Assembly: GCA_902802945.1 (NCBI GenBank)
Contig: CADCOC010000045.1
Coordinates: 1,900 to 40,980 of the forward strand
Origin: an uncultured bacterium
Lineage (GTDB): Bacteria > Verrucomicrobiota > Kiritimatiellia > RFP12 > UBA1067
DNA length: 39,081 nt
Direction of reading: 5' to 3'
The notes beneath the pieces were generated by a model. The model saw only the letters and a program-made list of their open reading frames with translations, made no database searches and was not told where the DNA came from. The position numbers were made by a program, and so were the translations under genes. Shown here piece after piece: positions 1-8,342 of this stretch (within the stretch, counting starts at the first letter, position 1; the number at the start of each line of letters is the position of its first letter).

Positions 1-1
1 A

Positions 2-1516
2 TGCCCCGTTGGTTATCGATGCAAGCATGCCGTTGCGCTGGTGCTGGTGGCGGCGAGACGACTTAAGGATGGGAAGGGCATCGAGCCTTGTACCCCCAAT
101 GATGCATATTTTGATGAGATCGTAGATGCATTCAGGACAGACGAATCCGTACCGGCGGTCGTTCATGACATCGTGTCGGAATACCTTTCGCAATTGAAGG
201 GTGACGAGATTAAGAATCTCATGCATGAACTTGTTGCCAATGTGTCTGGCGTGCGCCCCTATATCAGGCACAAGGTCGAGGTCATGCGTGCCTCTACGGC
301 GGATTTTGTGCGAATGGCCAAACAGGCCATCAAGTCTGCGACGGCAGGTTACTATGATCGCTGGGACAGGCGTGGCGGACATGACAAGGTGCCCGATTAT
401 GGGGCGGTGGAGGAGTATTTCGGTAAACTCAAAGAGGCAGGGGATTGGCAATCGTTGCGTACCCTTGGTTTTGAGTTGCTTGAAAAGGGGCAACGACAGA
501 TTGAATGGTCGCATGACGAGGGGGAAATCTACCTTCAGGTCATTGATTGCATGAAGATTGTGGTTGCCGCGATGGAGGCAAGCCCATTGTCGGCATTGGA
601 AAAGGCGATGTGGATGCTTGAGTTCGAGAAACACGACCATTTCTCGTTCGTTTGCGAGACGGGTGTCAACTTCATGAACAAGGATCGCTTGACGTCTGAG
701 GAGTGGGGAAAGGTCGCAGATCTCTTGATGGCTGGTTTTAAGGATCGCTTGCTGAAAGCCAAAGAAGAGGATCAGTACAATCTTGACAGGGACCGGCAAA
801 AAATCGCCAATGCGCTTGAAAATGCTGGACGTGGAGATGAGGTTGTTGATTTACTGGTTTCCTCGCTCAAGAAAACACATTGCTACGAAAGTCTCGTCAA
901 TCTTCTCTTGCGCTTGGATCGGCGTGATGAAGCAATTGCCTGGTGCCGTAAGGGAATCGTTGCCTGCATGAAAGACGCCCCAGGTATTTCCGTATTGTTG
1001 CGTGACAAGATGCGGTCTTTTGCCGAGGAACAAGGCGATGATCTGCTTGTGGCGGCTTATGACGCATTGAAGTTCCTGTCGTATCCTGGATTGTCTGAAT
1101 ATGAGCAGATGAGAAAGAGCTGCAAGAGGGTCAAGAAATGGGAGAAGGTTCGCGACCTTGCATTGAAGTATCTTGAATCGGGACGACGTCCCGACGGGAA
1201 ACCGGGATGGCCGTTGCCGGACACGGGAGATCCTGTTGATAGGGGCTGGGAGAAGAATTTCCCCGACGAACACTTGATAATTGAGATTGCACTGCACGAA
1301 AAGAGGTATGCTGATGCGGTACGCTGGTTCAAGACTTGCCTGAATGACAATTTGCCGTCATGGAATGCGTATTGTTTCCCAGATCAAGGATGGGATGTCG
1401 CGAAGGCGGTTGCCGATGCGTTGCCTGAGGATGCAATCGCCATCTGGAAGGTGGCAATAGAGAGAAACTGCCGCGACGCAGCATATTACGCATATCAGGC
1501 GATCGTTTCGCATTGA
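2..1516 (+). CDS. SWIM zinc-finger family protein, 5' truncated by window edge
   Basis: The frame is open from base 2, before the first usable internal start (GTG at 41). Read from base 2 it gives CPVGYRCKHAVAL, where CKH is the second half of a SWIM zinc-finger (CxC...CxH), so the gene begins outside the window. The rest is alpha-helical and repeat-like, with phrases such as LVNLLLRLDRRDEAIAWCRKG, typical of the TPR-like tail of large bacterial SWIM proteins. SWIM domains bind zinc and are thought to bind DNA or protein; no enzymatic residue is visible. The stop at 1514-1516 is probably a frameshift, because the expected C-terminal piece continues in another frame just downstream. The SWIM assignment is good; the function is unknown. 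Confidence 0.75.
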   Translation, partial: CPVGYRCKHAVALVLVAARRLKDGKGIEPCTPNDAYFDEIVDAFRTDESVPAVVHDIVSEYLSQLKGDEIKNLMHELVANVSGVRPYIRHKVEVMRASTADFVRMAKQAIKSATAGYYDRWDRRGGHDKVPDYGAVEEYFGKLKEAGDWQSLRTLGFELLEKGQRQIEWSHDEGEIYLQVIDCMKIVVAAMEASPLSALEKAMWMLEFEKHDHFSFVCETGVNFMNKDRLTSEEWGKVADLLMAGFKDRLLKAKEEDQYNLDRDRQKIANALENAGRGDEVVDLLVSSLKKTHCYESLVNLLLRLDRRDEAIAWCRKGIVACMKDAPGISVLLRDKMRSFAEEQGDDLLVAAYDALKFLSYPGLSEYEQMRKSCKRVKKWEKVRDLALKYLESGRRPDGKPGWPLPDTGDPVDRGWEKNFPDEHLIIEIALHEKRYADAVRWFKTCLNDNLPSWNAYCFPDQGWDVAKAVADALPEDAIAIWKVAIERNCRDAAYYAYQAIVSH

Positions 1517-1521
1517 GAGAG

Positions 1522-1683
1522 ATGCGTCCGGTAATGGAACGTCTTGGGCGGCGTTCTGAATGGGAAGGAATCGTATTGAATCTTCGTGAAGAGTATAAAC
1601 GGCGCAAGAATTTTGTGCAGATGCTGGATGGCCTCATGGGAGACAAGTCGAAGAAGGCTTCTTCAAGGTTGATTGCCGAATAG
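1522..1683 (+). pseudogene. Out-of-frame C-terminal end of the SWIM protein
   Basis: These 53 codons start MRPVMERLGRRSEWEGI and continue LREEYKRRKNFVQMLDGL. From memory, this resembles the usual C-terminus of SWIM/TPR proteins (a LGR..EWE...LR.EHKR..ALM pattern). It follows the stop of the upstream frame by 5 nt and would join it through a 1-nt shift near 1500-1515. There is no ribosome binding site of its own. Either the gene is decaying or the assembly has an indel. Confidence 0.6.
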
Positions 1684-1740
1684 TGTCGTTTGTATGCTCA
1701 TGTCTCTCTCTTTTTGATGTCGCCTTGCATAGTACTGTGC

Positions 1741-1879
1741 TCATAATCTGGCCAGCTGCAAATAATTTGAGCAGAGAGAGGCCGGGAGCGATGTGTTTCC
1801 GGCCTCGTTTCGCTTTGGCACGGAGATTGCTATATTCGTGGCATGAAAACTGACATGCAAAATCAAGTGGACCAGGTGG
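1741..1879 (+). repeat. Duplicated promoter block, copy A
   Basis: These 139 bp align without gaps to 4078-4216, with 11 mismatches by my count (about 92% identity). The block holds an upstream motif, an inverted repeat, a sigma-54 promoter and the first codons (MKTDMQNQV) of an FtsK-like gene. Here the block sits in front of an unrelated gene, and the FtsK-like start runs into a stop after 17 codons. Confidence 0.85.
1748..1831 (+). promoter_or_regulatory. Sigma-54 promoter P1 with upstream motif and dyad
   Basis: TGGCACG-GAGA-TTGCT at 1816-1831 matches the -24/-12 consensus TGGCACG-N4-TTGCW exactly. The predicted transcription start is near 1842. An upstream motif CTGGCCAGCTGCAAA starts about 68 bp before the -24 element. 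Between them lies an inverted repeat, GAGGCCGG (1778-1785) with CCGGCCTC (1799-1806). The same arrangement recurs at eight further places. The promoter is expected to drive the gene at 1883. Confidence 0.8.
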
Positions 1880-1882
1880 TGT

Positions 1883-2551
1883 ATGGGCCAGAGTGAAATA
1901 GCGGTATTCCAACAGTCAATTGAGACATGCGAAGATCCGGCGGAGATCGCGCGAAAGGTGAAGCTGATGTTCAAGCGGATGCCGGGGGAGATGGCGCTTG
2001 CCTGTTTCGCCAGGGTGATGACGGCGGAGCTGCCGTATCCAATCAAGGTGGCGGTATGGGATGCTGTCCGGTACTCGCACATCTGGTGGGGCGTGGACGC
2101 GGTGCTGCAGGGGCCTGTGATGGAGAACCCGGTCGTGCAGCAGGCGTTCGCCGACGCCGTGCCGATGCGCAGATGGGTTGTCACGAACCGGATGCCGGGC
2201 TGGGAGATTACGCAGATGACTGTTGATTTCCATGTCGGGATAGGGTCTGATTCATCCCGGTATTCCCCGTTGCAGATGCTCATACACGCGCTGACATCAT
2301 ACGACGATGATTTTCTCGCGGCAAAGTGCATGGAAGGGCTGACGGAAAAAGAGTTGGCGTTCGTCGATTGCCGCGGCAACAACCTGCTTTGGTATCTCAC
2401 CTATCGCGACGACCAGAACGCCGCCGGCGGCTTCGCCTGTCCGAAAACCGTTGCCGCGTTGCTGGAACGCGGCGTCGATCCGTCCCGCCGCAACAACCTC
2501 GGCCTCTGTTGGAACGACGTCGCCCGGCATGTGGTGAGGTCGGAGGTGTGA
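1883..2551 (+). CDS. Hypothetical protein with ankyrin-like C-terminus
   Basis: This 222-residue protein is not recognised over most of its length. The last ~60 residues contain GNNLLWYLTYRDDQ, then TVAALLERGVDPSRRNNLGL, which has the spacing of one degenerate ankyrin repeat (N-LL..L....T...LLE.G.DP...N..G). No signal peptide or membrane segment is seen. The start ATG at 1883 follows AGGTGG. The gene lies about 40 nt downstream of the predicted start of sigma-54 promoter P1, and its first bases overlap a 17-codon open frame left over from a duplicated FtsK-like 5' end. It is probably a soluble protein co-regulated with the other sigma-54 cassettes. Confidence 0.7.
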   Translation: MGQSEIAVFQQSIETCEDPAEIARKVKLMFKRMPGEMALACFARVMTAELPYPIKVAVWDAVRYSHIWWGVDAVLQGPVMENPVVQQAFADAVPMRRWVVTNRMPGWEITQMTVDFHVGIGSDSSRYSPLQMLIHALTSYDDDFLAAKCMEGLTEKELAFVDCRGNNLLWYLTYRDDQNAAGGFACPKTVAALLERGVDPSRRNNLGLCWNDVARHVVRSEV

Positions 2552-2625
2552 TTTCGTGCTAGGCACCCGGCGATCCTTTTGATAAACTTGCGCCATGAGC
2601 AAAACCACGGAGAAAGAGAGGCGTT

Positions 2626-3669
2626 GTGGGAAAGGTAAGAACAAAGGCACCGTCCATTATGCTTAAGGCAGAAGGCTATGAAGAGTGGATTCGTCTGATC
2701 AAGGAACGAATCCAGAGGGCGCGTGTCAAGGCGTCCATGCTGGTCAATACCGAGCAGACGTTGCTCTATTGGGATATTGGCCACAACATTCTTGAAAAGC
2801 AGAACAACGAGGGATGGGGAACCAAGGTTGTCGAGCGGATGTCGGTAGACCTGAAAGATGCGTTCCCGGACATGACCGGTTGGTCGCCGCGGAATTTGAA
2901 GTACATGCGAGCGTTTGCGGATGCCTGGGCGAGGAAAGAAATTGTGCAAGCGCCGCTTGCACAATTGCCGTGGTACCACCACCTGGCTTTGCTAGAGAGT
3001 TTGAAGTCTCGTGGCGACCGCATCGCATACGCCGCTCTCGCGATAGAAAACGGTTGGTCACGCAACGTGATGGTGCACCAGATAGAACTTGGATTTGCAG
3101 ATCAGCATGGAACGGCGATAACCAATTTCAAGAACCTGATGCCCCCCACCGATTCCGACATGGCGGAGCAGACGTTGAAAGGCGAGTATGACCTCGGATT
3201 CCTCCCGGCGACAGCCAAGACGAAAGAAAACAAACTCAGGACGATGCTCGTAGACAAAGTGGCGAAGTTCATGGTTGAACTTGGCGCGGGCTTTTCGTAT
3301 GTCGGCAAGGGATTGACAATCGACGTTGGCGGCGACGAGTTCGAAATCGACCTTCTTTTCTATCACGTGCTTCTTCATCGCTATATCGTCATTGAATTGA
3401 AGACGGGTAAGTTCCAGCCTAAAGACCTTGGCCAACTTGGGTTCTACATGACGGCAGTTGACCGTCAGGTCAAATCCAATATAGACGGAAAGACGATCGG
3501 CATATTGCTTTGCAAGTCGCGTAACGACATTGTGGCCGAATATTCGCTTGCCGACCTGAAGAGGCCAATTGGCGTTTCCACGTATCGTCTTGGTCTGCCA
3601 CCGCTGGAACAGCTTCAGGCGCAGTTGCAGAAGGCTCTTGCGTTGAAGAAGAAAGGCGGCGGGCAATGA
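2626..3669 (+). CDS. DUF1016 / YhcG-type PD-(D/E)XK nuclease family protein
   Basis: This 347-residue protein has the YhcG layout. An N-terminal helical DUF1016_N region includes LLYWDIGHNILEKQ and GWSPRNLKYMRAFADAW. A C-terminal nuclease-like domain has EFEIDLLFY (D242) followed by IVIELKTGKF (E257, K259), which gives the D...ExK signature. Family members are found beside restriction systems and in mobile regions; their substrate is not settled. GTG at 2626 is chosen because GAGAGG lies just upstream; ATG 2659 is an alternative. The copy looks intact. No sigma-54 promoter precedes it. It is followed by remnants of other genes, so it sits in a region of rearrangement. Confidence 0.85.
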   Translation: MGKVRTKAPSIMLKAEGYEEWIRLIKERIQRARVKASMLVNTEQTLLYWDIGHNILEKQNNEGWGTKVVERMSVDLKDAFPDMTGWSPRNLKYMRAFADAWARKEIVQAPLAQLPWYHHLALLESLKSRGDRIAYAALAIENGWSRNVMVHQIELGFADQHGTAITNFKNLMPPTDSDMAEQTLKGEYDLGFLPATAKTKENKLRTMLVDKVAKFMVELGAGFSYVGKGLTIDVGGDEFEIDLLFYHVLLHRYIVIELKTGKFQPKDLGQLGFYMTAVDRQVKSNIDGKTIGILLCKSRNDIVAEYSLADLKRPIGVSTYRLGLPPLEQLQAQLQKALALKKKGGGQ

Positions 3670-3684
3670 AAATACAAACGAGCG

Positions 3685-3785
3685 CCATTGACTTGGCGAC
3701 GCTGCCGCATCTGCTGATTGATGGCTCAACCGCTGCGGCTTCCCCGGACGCATCGCATTCCAGGTGGTTTTTGAAGTGGATTCGT
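3685..3785 (+). pseudogene. Internally deleted remnant of an FtsK-like gene
   Basis: Two short stretches match the intact FtsK-like gene downstream: about 3685-3732 resembles 4307-4354 (up to the Walker A region), and about 3733-3785 resembles 4761-4815. The ~400 bp between them in the intact gene are missing, and the reading frame changes at the junction. The remnant shows that an earlier FtsK-like copy was deleted in place. Confidence 0.8.
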
Positions 3786-3790
3786 GCATA

Positions 3791-3892
3791 GTGCCTCGTG
3801 AACTCTACCATCATTTGGATTTTGGAACGGGGTTCTATACCACAACCGATTTTGAGCAGGCCTCAAGGTGGGTGAGAATCCGCCTTCTTTGA
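3791..3892 (+). pseudogene. DUF3990-like (ART-fold) fragment
   Basis: The 33-codon frame reads VPRELYHHLDFGTGFYTTTD and continues FEQASRW before stopping. The LDFG.GFYTTT...QA..W phrase is characteristic of DUF3990, a family with an ADP-ribosyltransferase-like fold, often paired with DUF3791 proteins. The N-terminal YHGS part is missing and the frame is broken, so this is a remnant. It directly follows the FtsK-like remnant. Confidence 0.55.
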
Positions 3893-4083
3893 AAATTGCA
3901 TTGGTAGTGGACATTCTGTCAAAGCGTTCAGGTGAAGATCCTGTTAAGATCATGACAGATTTCTATCGGTCAAAGACATACGCCATGTTACAGGATGAAT
4001 CGACCAAGTACTGGTGGTTCGGCCCAGCGGAACTGTGTGAACTCTACGGGCAGGAGATCGCCCAGAGGGAACAGCGTTCATAA
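3868..4083 (+). CDS. Small DUF3791-like protein
   Basis: The 71-residue reading frame (GTG start at 3868) contains SKTYAMLQDESTKYWWFGP and ends near AELCELYGQE. This resembles the short DUF3791 family (pattern F..S.TY..L.DE.T..YW), which often neighbours DUF3990. It overlaps the end of the DUF3990-like fragment in another frame, so the two may once have been one gene or a coupled pair. Its stop codon lies inside the start of the duplicated promoter block B, showing that the block was joined directly to this gene's end. The start codon is uncertain and no clear ribosome binding site is visible. It may no longer be functional. Confidence 0.45.
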   Translation: MGENPPSLKIALVVDILSKRSGEDPVKIMTDFYRSKTYAMLQDESTKYWWFGPAELCELYGQEIAQREQRS

Positions 4084-4216
4084 TCTGACCACCTGCAAAT
4101 AATTTGAACAGAGAGAGGCCGGGAACGATGTGTTTCCGGCCTTGTTTCGTCTTGGCACGGAGATTGCTATATGCGTGGTATGAAAACTGACATGCAGAAT
4201 CAAGTGGAACAGGTGG
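4078..4216 (+). repeat. Duplicated promoter block, copy B
   Basis: This is the partner of 1741-1879, gap-free and about 92% identical. In this copy the coding start within the block (MKTDMQNQV) continues in frame into the FtsK-like protein. It is therefore likely the original context of the block. Confidence 0.85.
4085..4168 (+). promoter_or_regulatory. Sigma-54 promoter P2 with upstream motif and dyad
   Basis: TGGCACG-GAGA-TTGCT at 4153-4168 is an exact -24/-12 match. The upstream motif CTGACCACCTGCAAA lies about 68 bp before it. The inverted repeat GAGGCCGG/CCGGCCTT lies between. The predicted transcription start (about 4179) is next to an ATG at 4180. The promoter drives the FtsK-like gene. 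Confidence 0.8.
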
Positions 4217-4950
4217 ATCGGATCGGTCTATCTCTTCAAGCCACTCAGGTGAAGAACCAGGGGTTCATGGTCGTAGTGGGGCGTGATGGACAGGGCAGGG
4301 ATCTGGCCATGGATTTGGCGACGCTGCCACATCTGCTGATTGGCGGCTCGACCGGATCGGGCAAGTCCGTGTGCATCAAATCGATCCTGTCGCAGTTGAT
4401 GCGCACGAAGACGCCTGATGAGATCAAGTTCATCATCTACGACGAGAAGTGCATCGAGTTCAGACGGATGGGGAATTGTCCTTATCTGTTCAAGCCGGTG
4501 ATCACCGATCCACAAGCATTTCTATCGATGCTTGAGGCGGTGCGAGATGAGCTTGAGGATCGTACGCAGGCAATCAGGAATGGGGACCCGGTGCCGCGTA
4601 TCGTGGTGGTTGCGGACGAGTATGCCGGGTTGATGGTAAGCCATAGCGAGAGGGCCGAGCCGCTGCTTGTCCAAATGCTTGTGTTAGGAAGGGCGGCTGG
4701 AGTCCATTTCATTTTTGCTACGCAGAGACCGGATGAAGTGGTTATGTCGCCGCCTCTGCGCTGCGGCTTCCCCGGACGCATCGCATTCAAGGTGGCTTTT
4801 GAAGAGGATTCGCGCATGATCATTGACGAGGACGGCGCCGACCGCCTGAACGGCAAAGGCGATTTCCTGTTCCGCGATTCGACGGGCCTGCATCGCGGCC
4901 AGGCCCCGTACATTTCCGACGAGGATTTCGAAAGCTTGTGCGCGCGTTGA
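4192..4950 (+). CDS. Stand-alone FtsK/SpoIIIE-type DNA translocase motor domain
   Basis: From ATG 4192 this is 252 residues: a P-loop motor with Walker A GGSTGSGKS (51-59), Walker B IVVVADE (137-143) and the FtsK phrase ATQRPDEVV, ending soon after the motor. Cellular FtsK proteins are several times longer and add membrane segments and a C-terminal winged-helix gamma domain; neither is present. The protein is probably a soluble ATP-driven DNA pump or an ATPase of another system. In-frame ATGs at 4171 and 4180 lie at or before the predicted sigma-54 transcription start (~4179), so 4171 cannot be used; 4180 would be nearly leaderless and would add MKTD. A deleted paralogue lies 0.5 kb upstream. 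The family call is firm; the role is unknown. Confidence 0.85.
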   Translation: MQNQVEQVDRIGLSLQATQVKNQGFMVVVGRDGQGRDLAMDLATLPHLLIGGSTGSGKSVCIKSILSQLMRTKTPDEIKFIIYDEKCIEFRRMGNCPYLFKPVITDPQAFLSMLEAVRDELEDRTQAIRNGDPVPRIVVVADEYAGLMVSHSERAEPLLVQMLVLGRAAGVHFIFATQRPDEVVMSPPLRCGFPGRIAFKVAFEEDSRMIIDEDGADRLNGKGDFLFRDSTGLHRGQAPYISDEDFESLCAR

Positions 4951-4975
4951 CGCGGAAAACCAAATCTGCTAAACT
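4947..4975 (+). promoter_or_regulatory. Candidate sigma-70 promoter
   Basis: TTGACG (4947-4952), a 17-nt spacer and TAAACT (4970-4975) lie 24 nt before the ATG at 5000. The -35 overlaps the stop codon of the FtsK-like gene. Confidence 0.5.
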
Positions 4976-4999
4976 ACCACCAAAGGCAAGAAAGGCACC

Positions 5000-5162
5000 A
5001 TGAGCGAATATCTTAAAAAACAACTACGAAGCAGACGACGGCTATATCGCCCGTGTGTTCGCCAGCAAGCCCTACGGAAGGGATTTTACGGCCATTCGCA
5101 CGGTGGTGCTGATTTCCTGCATGAAGAATCCAACTCTTGACGGCAAATACAGTCTTGCATAG
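5000..5162 (+). pseudogene. Frameshifted short gene remnant
   Basis: ATG 5000 (preceded by GCAAGAAAGG) begins MSEYLK and then meets an A6 run. After a 1-nt shift the frame reads NNYEADDGYIARVFASKPYG and continues FTAIRTVVLISCMKNPTLDG before a stop at 5160-5162. The continuous phrase across the shift suggests a real gene broken at the homopolymer, or an indel in the assembly. The family is not recognised, and the gene looks truncated at the 3' side. Confidence 0.45.
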
Positions 5163-5225
5163 TGAGAAGGTGTATTAGACATGAGCAGGATCATTTAACA
5201 ATAATCAGGCAAAGAAAGGAAAATC

Positions 5226-5777
5226 ATGTACACTTTTAAGATCAAAGATGCCGAGGTGGCGATTAGAGCGTATCTGCGTAAGCACCCCAGTTCTAAAGTT
5301 GCGGGGAATGCGTTGAATGGAGACTGCGCTGCAATGATGGAGCTTTACGAAAAACTATGTGGCCCGCAAGAATTTGACGGAGGGCCGGCGGACGAGGCAT
5401 TGTCTATCATCTACGAAGCATACAATCGCCACTACCCGCCTGCAATGATTAGGCTTGCGCAAGTCGAGATGTGCGATGACATCAAATACTGGCCGGAAGG
5501 AGTCATGACATTGATGGAGGCGTATAAGCTCGGTAGTCAAGAGGCTATGGCACAACTCAAGAACGACTGGCATAACAGCGTTAAGGATATTGACGCCCAG
5601 CGGAAAGTTGGTGACAGAATAAATAAGTACGAGGAGTTTGTGCTCGCCTTTTATTATCACTATGGGATAGAGGTGGAGAAAAACGAAGCCCTCGCATTAA
5701 ACCTCTTCAAATCATCGGCGAAACAGGGTTGTGATGAGGCTGAAAAAATGTTTAAAGACATTTCGTCTGCTGATTAG
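5226..5777 (+). CDS. Sel1-repeat-like protein
   Basis: This 183-residue soluble protein has at its C-terminus FYYHYGIEVEKNEALALNLF followed by KSSAKQGCDEAEKMF. This is the classic Sel1 repeat pattern (G.GV..N...A...F..AA..G...A). The middle part (EALSIIYEAYNRHYPPAMIR, then EGVMTLMEAYKLGSQEAM) looks like further degenerate helical repeats. Sel1 proteins are adaptor scaffolds. ATG 5226 follows AAAGGA. The gene lies just before a GmrSD-like system and may belong to the same transcript (36 nt gap). A Sel1-like fragment also occurs at 11713-11802. Confidence 0.65.
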   Translation: MYTFKIKDAEVAIRAYLRKHPSSKVAGNALNGDCAAMMELYEKLCGPQEFDGGPADEALSIIYEAYNRHYPPAMIRLAQVEMCDDIKYWPEGVMTLMEAYKLGSQEAMAQLKNDWHNSVKDIDAQRKVGDRINKYEEFVLAFYYHYGIEVEKNEALALNLFKSSAKQGCDEAEKMFKDISSAD

Positions 5778-5812
5778 TCCTTGTGGTGCATCGTAAAGAA
5801 AGAGATTGAAGA

Positions 5813-6547
5813 ATGAGAGAAAATACGGTCGTATTGACATTGAAGCAAATCGCGGATTGGCAATTGTCATCTCGCGATAAGATTGCCAAGGGAGCATGTT
5901 GGGCAGAAATGCCTTCTTTTCAAAGAGGACTTGTTTGGAAGCCTGCTCAGATCGAGGTACTGTGGGATTCGCTGATGCGAGGCATCCCGATAGGAGCATT
6001 ATCACTTCTACCGATTGAGGGCAATGAAAGATTCCAAAAGAAAAAAGTTGATATGAATCTTTCAGAAGCGTATTGGGTTGTGGATGGACAACAGAGGTCT
6101 AATGCAATTGCTCTTGGTTTTAAGCCTTTTCCTGACAAGAATGAATCAATTTTATGGCTGGACATGCTACCTGACAGGTCCAAGAGGACAAGAAGAAAAT
6201 TCTTTTTCTATGTGACAACTCCGGGAAGACCCTGGGGTTATCGTGTGACAAGTGGCAATGATGAAAGAGTTGTGGAGAATGTATCAACCGACGAATATCG
6301 GCGTATTCTGCGGGAGGAATTAAAATGGGACAAGGGGATGGGGTCTAAACCGCCGACCTATATGCTGTGGCCTGTAAAAGCGAAATTGCCTGTCCCATTT
6401 TCAAAATTACGAGAATACTTTATGCCAAATGGCAAGTTGCGAGAATCCTTCGCGCCTAACGGATTTGAAGACTTGTTCGCAAGCATTATCGCTGAAAATG
6501 CGGAATGGGCACGCCATTTCCAGCGATGCTGGAGTAGTTATCAATAG
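5813..6547 (+). CDS. DUF262 (GmrS/ParB-like) half of a GmrSD-type restriction system
   Basis: The 244 residues contain the DUF262 landmarks PSFQRGLVWKPAQ (34-46), WDSLMRGIPIGALSLL and VVDGQQRS (89-96). The DGQQR motif is the conserved nucleotide-binding/hydrolysis signature of this ParB-like fold. In GmrSD and related systems DUF262 is usually fused to DUF1524, the HNH nuclease. Here it stops at 6545-6547 and the rest continues in a second frame, open from 6538. This is most simply a single frameshift in a formerly fused gene. Known members are type IV systems that cut modified phage DNA. The ATG at 5813 follows AGAGATTGAAGA. The region is markedly more AT-rich than the rest of the window, as expected of an acquired defence gene. 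Confidence 0.8.
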   Translation: MRENTVVLTLKQIADWQLSSRDKIAKGACWAEMPSFQRGLVWKPAQIEVLWDSLMRGIPIGALSLLPIEGNERFQKKKVDMNLSEAYWVVDGQQRSNAIALGFKPFPDKNESILWLDMLPDRSKRTRRKFFFYVTTPGRPWGYRVTSGNDERVVENVSTDEYRRILREELKWDKGMGSKPPTYMLWPVKAKLPVPFSKLREYFMPNGKLRESFAPNGFEDLFASIIAENAEWARHFQRCWSSYQ

Positions 6548-6555
6548 GAGATGAT

Positions 6556-8328
6556 GTGTGTCGTGCAAGGATTAACGAGGAGCTTCATTTGGTGAGAGGT
6601 GGTCTATCCAGAGTGCAAGAAGCCAAAACTATTGGTCTGATAGCATATGGGGGACTGTCTGGGGATGAAAATGAGAATCAGGAGGCGGACGATAACTCCA
6701 ATCTTGCAGTGTATTTTTCACGGCTTAATCAGGGAGGAACTCCGCCCGGCAGAGAAGACCTTGACTATTCAATATTAAAATCGGTTGTTCCAAAACTTAG
6801 TGTAATTGATGAGTTTGCTAAAGGGTTGATGCATCCGTCGCGTTTGGCAAATATTGCAATGTTGACGCACCTATCAAGTGAGAAATGGAAGGAAACGCTA
6901 AATAGAAGTGACATTTACAAACTGCAATTCGACGATGCGTTCAGTGAGTTCATTGGCGATTGCGCGGAGTCAAGATTCAGATCAGTTGTAAATGTTGTAA
7001 TTAAGTGGCTGAAGTACGATTCTGATAATGAGTTCGGGTTGCCCATGGTAATATGCTCATCTATTGCAAAAGATGCGCCAAGGTTGTTTCGTTTGTTATT
7101 GTTACTTGCACTTATGCATAGCGATACCAGTCACCACATTGATCGAAAATTGCTCATCTCTTTTGTGACAATCGTTAATTGGTTTGCAAAGGATGAGAAC
7201 CTTGATTATCAGTTGCTTTATGAGCAGTTGCAAAGTAAATCATCAGTGGAGAACCTCCCGGCAGTTTTATTTGGGTGGATTGGGAATCAAATAGAACGTG
7301 AAAAGATTGTGATGCCTCCTCGTCTTAGAGACTTTGCAGAGATTCTCAAGGCTTCATCGCAGAAGGATCTTGCGCTTATACGAAAATCATGGAACCCAAT
7401 TGGCTATTCTGACGGACTGAACCAATTGTGGGGATGGACTTCATTGTTCGGGCGAGGTTTTTTGCTTTATGCGTGCAGGGGGTATCTTGCAAAGGAATTT
7501 GCCGACTATGATCCAGCATCAGCGGTTTGGAATGAGGATGACAGGCCCTGGGATTACGATCATATAATCCCTCAAAAGTGGCTACAGCAAGGTAGGGGCA
7601 ACCCGCACGGGAGGTACCATGACATCGTGGAGAAGCTTTTGAATTCTATTGGAAACATTGCACCCGTCCCATTTTCAATCAACAGAAGTAAACATGACGC
7701 GCCACCATGCGATTATCTGGGAGAAGACAATAAACGTGTTTTTGTAGACTTCCGTGGGCTTGACGAAGTTAGGCCACATTTTGTGGATGCGCGCCCTAAA
7801 AGGAAGCTGGAAGAAGACAAAGATGCCGCATGCAATCTTGTGTTTATGACCGCATTACGCTGGATCGCACTTTACAAAGAGTGGCTTCGTTTACCCATTT
7901 TTGAATTGCTGAAAAAAACTGTAAATGGAAGGCGAGTCGAAAACATAAAAACCATCAAGAGACATTTTGCGTCAAGGGGAATGCCTGCAAGGGTTGTATA
8001 CTTATGGTCAGATGGTAGGCAATACGATGTAGAAGATGATGTCTGGAATTTATCTCGACCGTGGCTCGCGTGTGGAGTTAATGCAAAATTTCGACGAGCA
8101 ACAGGAAAAGATGCGTTGTGCTTTATGTGTGTATGTATGCAGAGCATTGAGAAAAGGGAATGGTTTGAAATTGGACTAAGGCGTCCTCCAGAATCAAATA
8201 ACCCTTTTGACGAACATAACGAGTGGTGGATTGACGAAGGTGATTTGTTTAAAGAAACGGATTCATTTGACGAAGCATTAGAACATCTAAAACTTTTACT
8301 TGGCCGGTCGGATATCCGGTTTGAATAA
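6556..8328 (+). CDS. DUF1524 (HNH) half of the GmrSD-type system
   Basis: This 590-residue frame (nominal GTG start 6556; open from 6538 and probably the continuation of the preceding frame) carries on the DUF262 helical part: NLAVYFSRLNQGGTPPGRED, then SILKSVVPKL. It then has a DUF1524 nuclease core, WDYDHIIPQKWL (DH at 335-336), with NSIGNIAPVPFSINRSKHD downstream; D-H-x-x-P is the HNH-type catalytic signature. About 150 further C-terminal residues, including WFEIGLRRPPESNN, form an extra domain I do not recognise. No own ribosome binding site is evident, supporting a frameshifted fusion. If both halves are still made, they could assemble as two subunits. Confidence 0.75.
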   Translation: MCRARINEELHLVRGGLSRVQEAKTIGLIAYGGLSGDENENQEADDNSNLAVYFSRLNQGGTPPGREDLDYSILKSVVPKLSVIDEFAKGLMHPSRLANIAMLTHLSSEKWKETLNRSDIYKLQFDDAFSEFIGDCAESRFRSVVNVVIKWLKYDSDNEFGLPMVICSSIAKDAPRLFRLLLLLALMHSDTSHHIDRKLLISFVTIVNWFAKDENLDYQLLYEQLQSKSSVENLPAVLFGWIGNQIEREKIVMPPRLRDFAEILKASSQKDLALIRKSWNPIGYSDGLNQLWGWTSLFGRGFLLYACRGYLAKEFADYDPASAVWNEDDRPWDYDHIIPQKWLQQGRGNPHGRYHDIVEKLLNSIGNIAPVPFSINRSKHDAPPCDYLGEDNKRVFVDFRGLDEVRPHFVDARPKRKLEEDKDAACNLVFMTALRWIALYKEWLRLPIFELLKKTVNGRRVENIKTIKRHFASRGMPARVVYLWSDGRQYDVEDDVWNLSRPWLACGVNAKFRRATGKDALCFMCVCMQSIEKREWFEIGLRRPPESNNPFDEHNEWWIDEGDLFKETDSFDEALEHLKLLLGRSDIRFE

Positions 8329-8342
8329 GGGAAAAGAAAACT

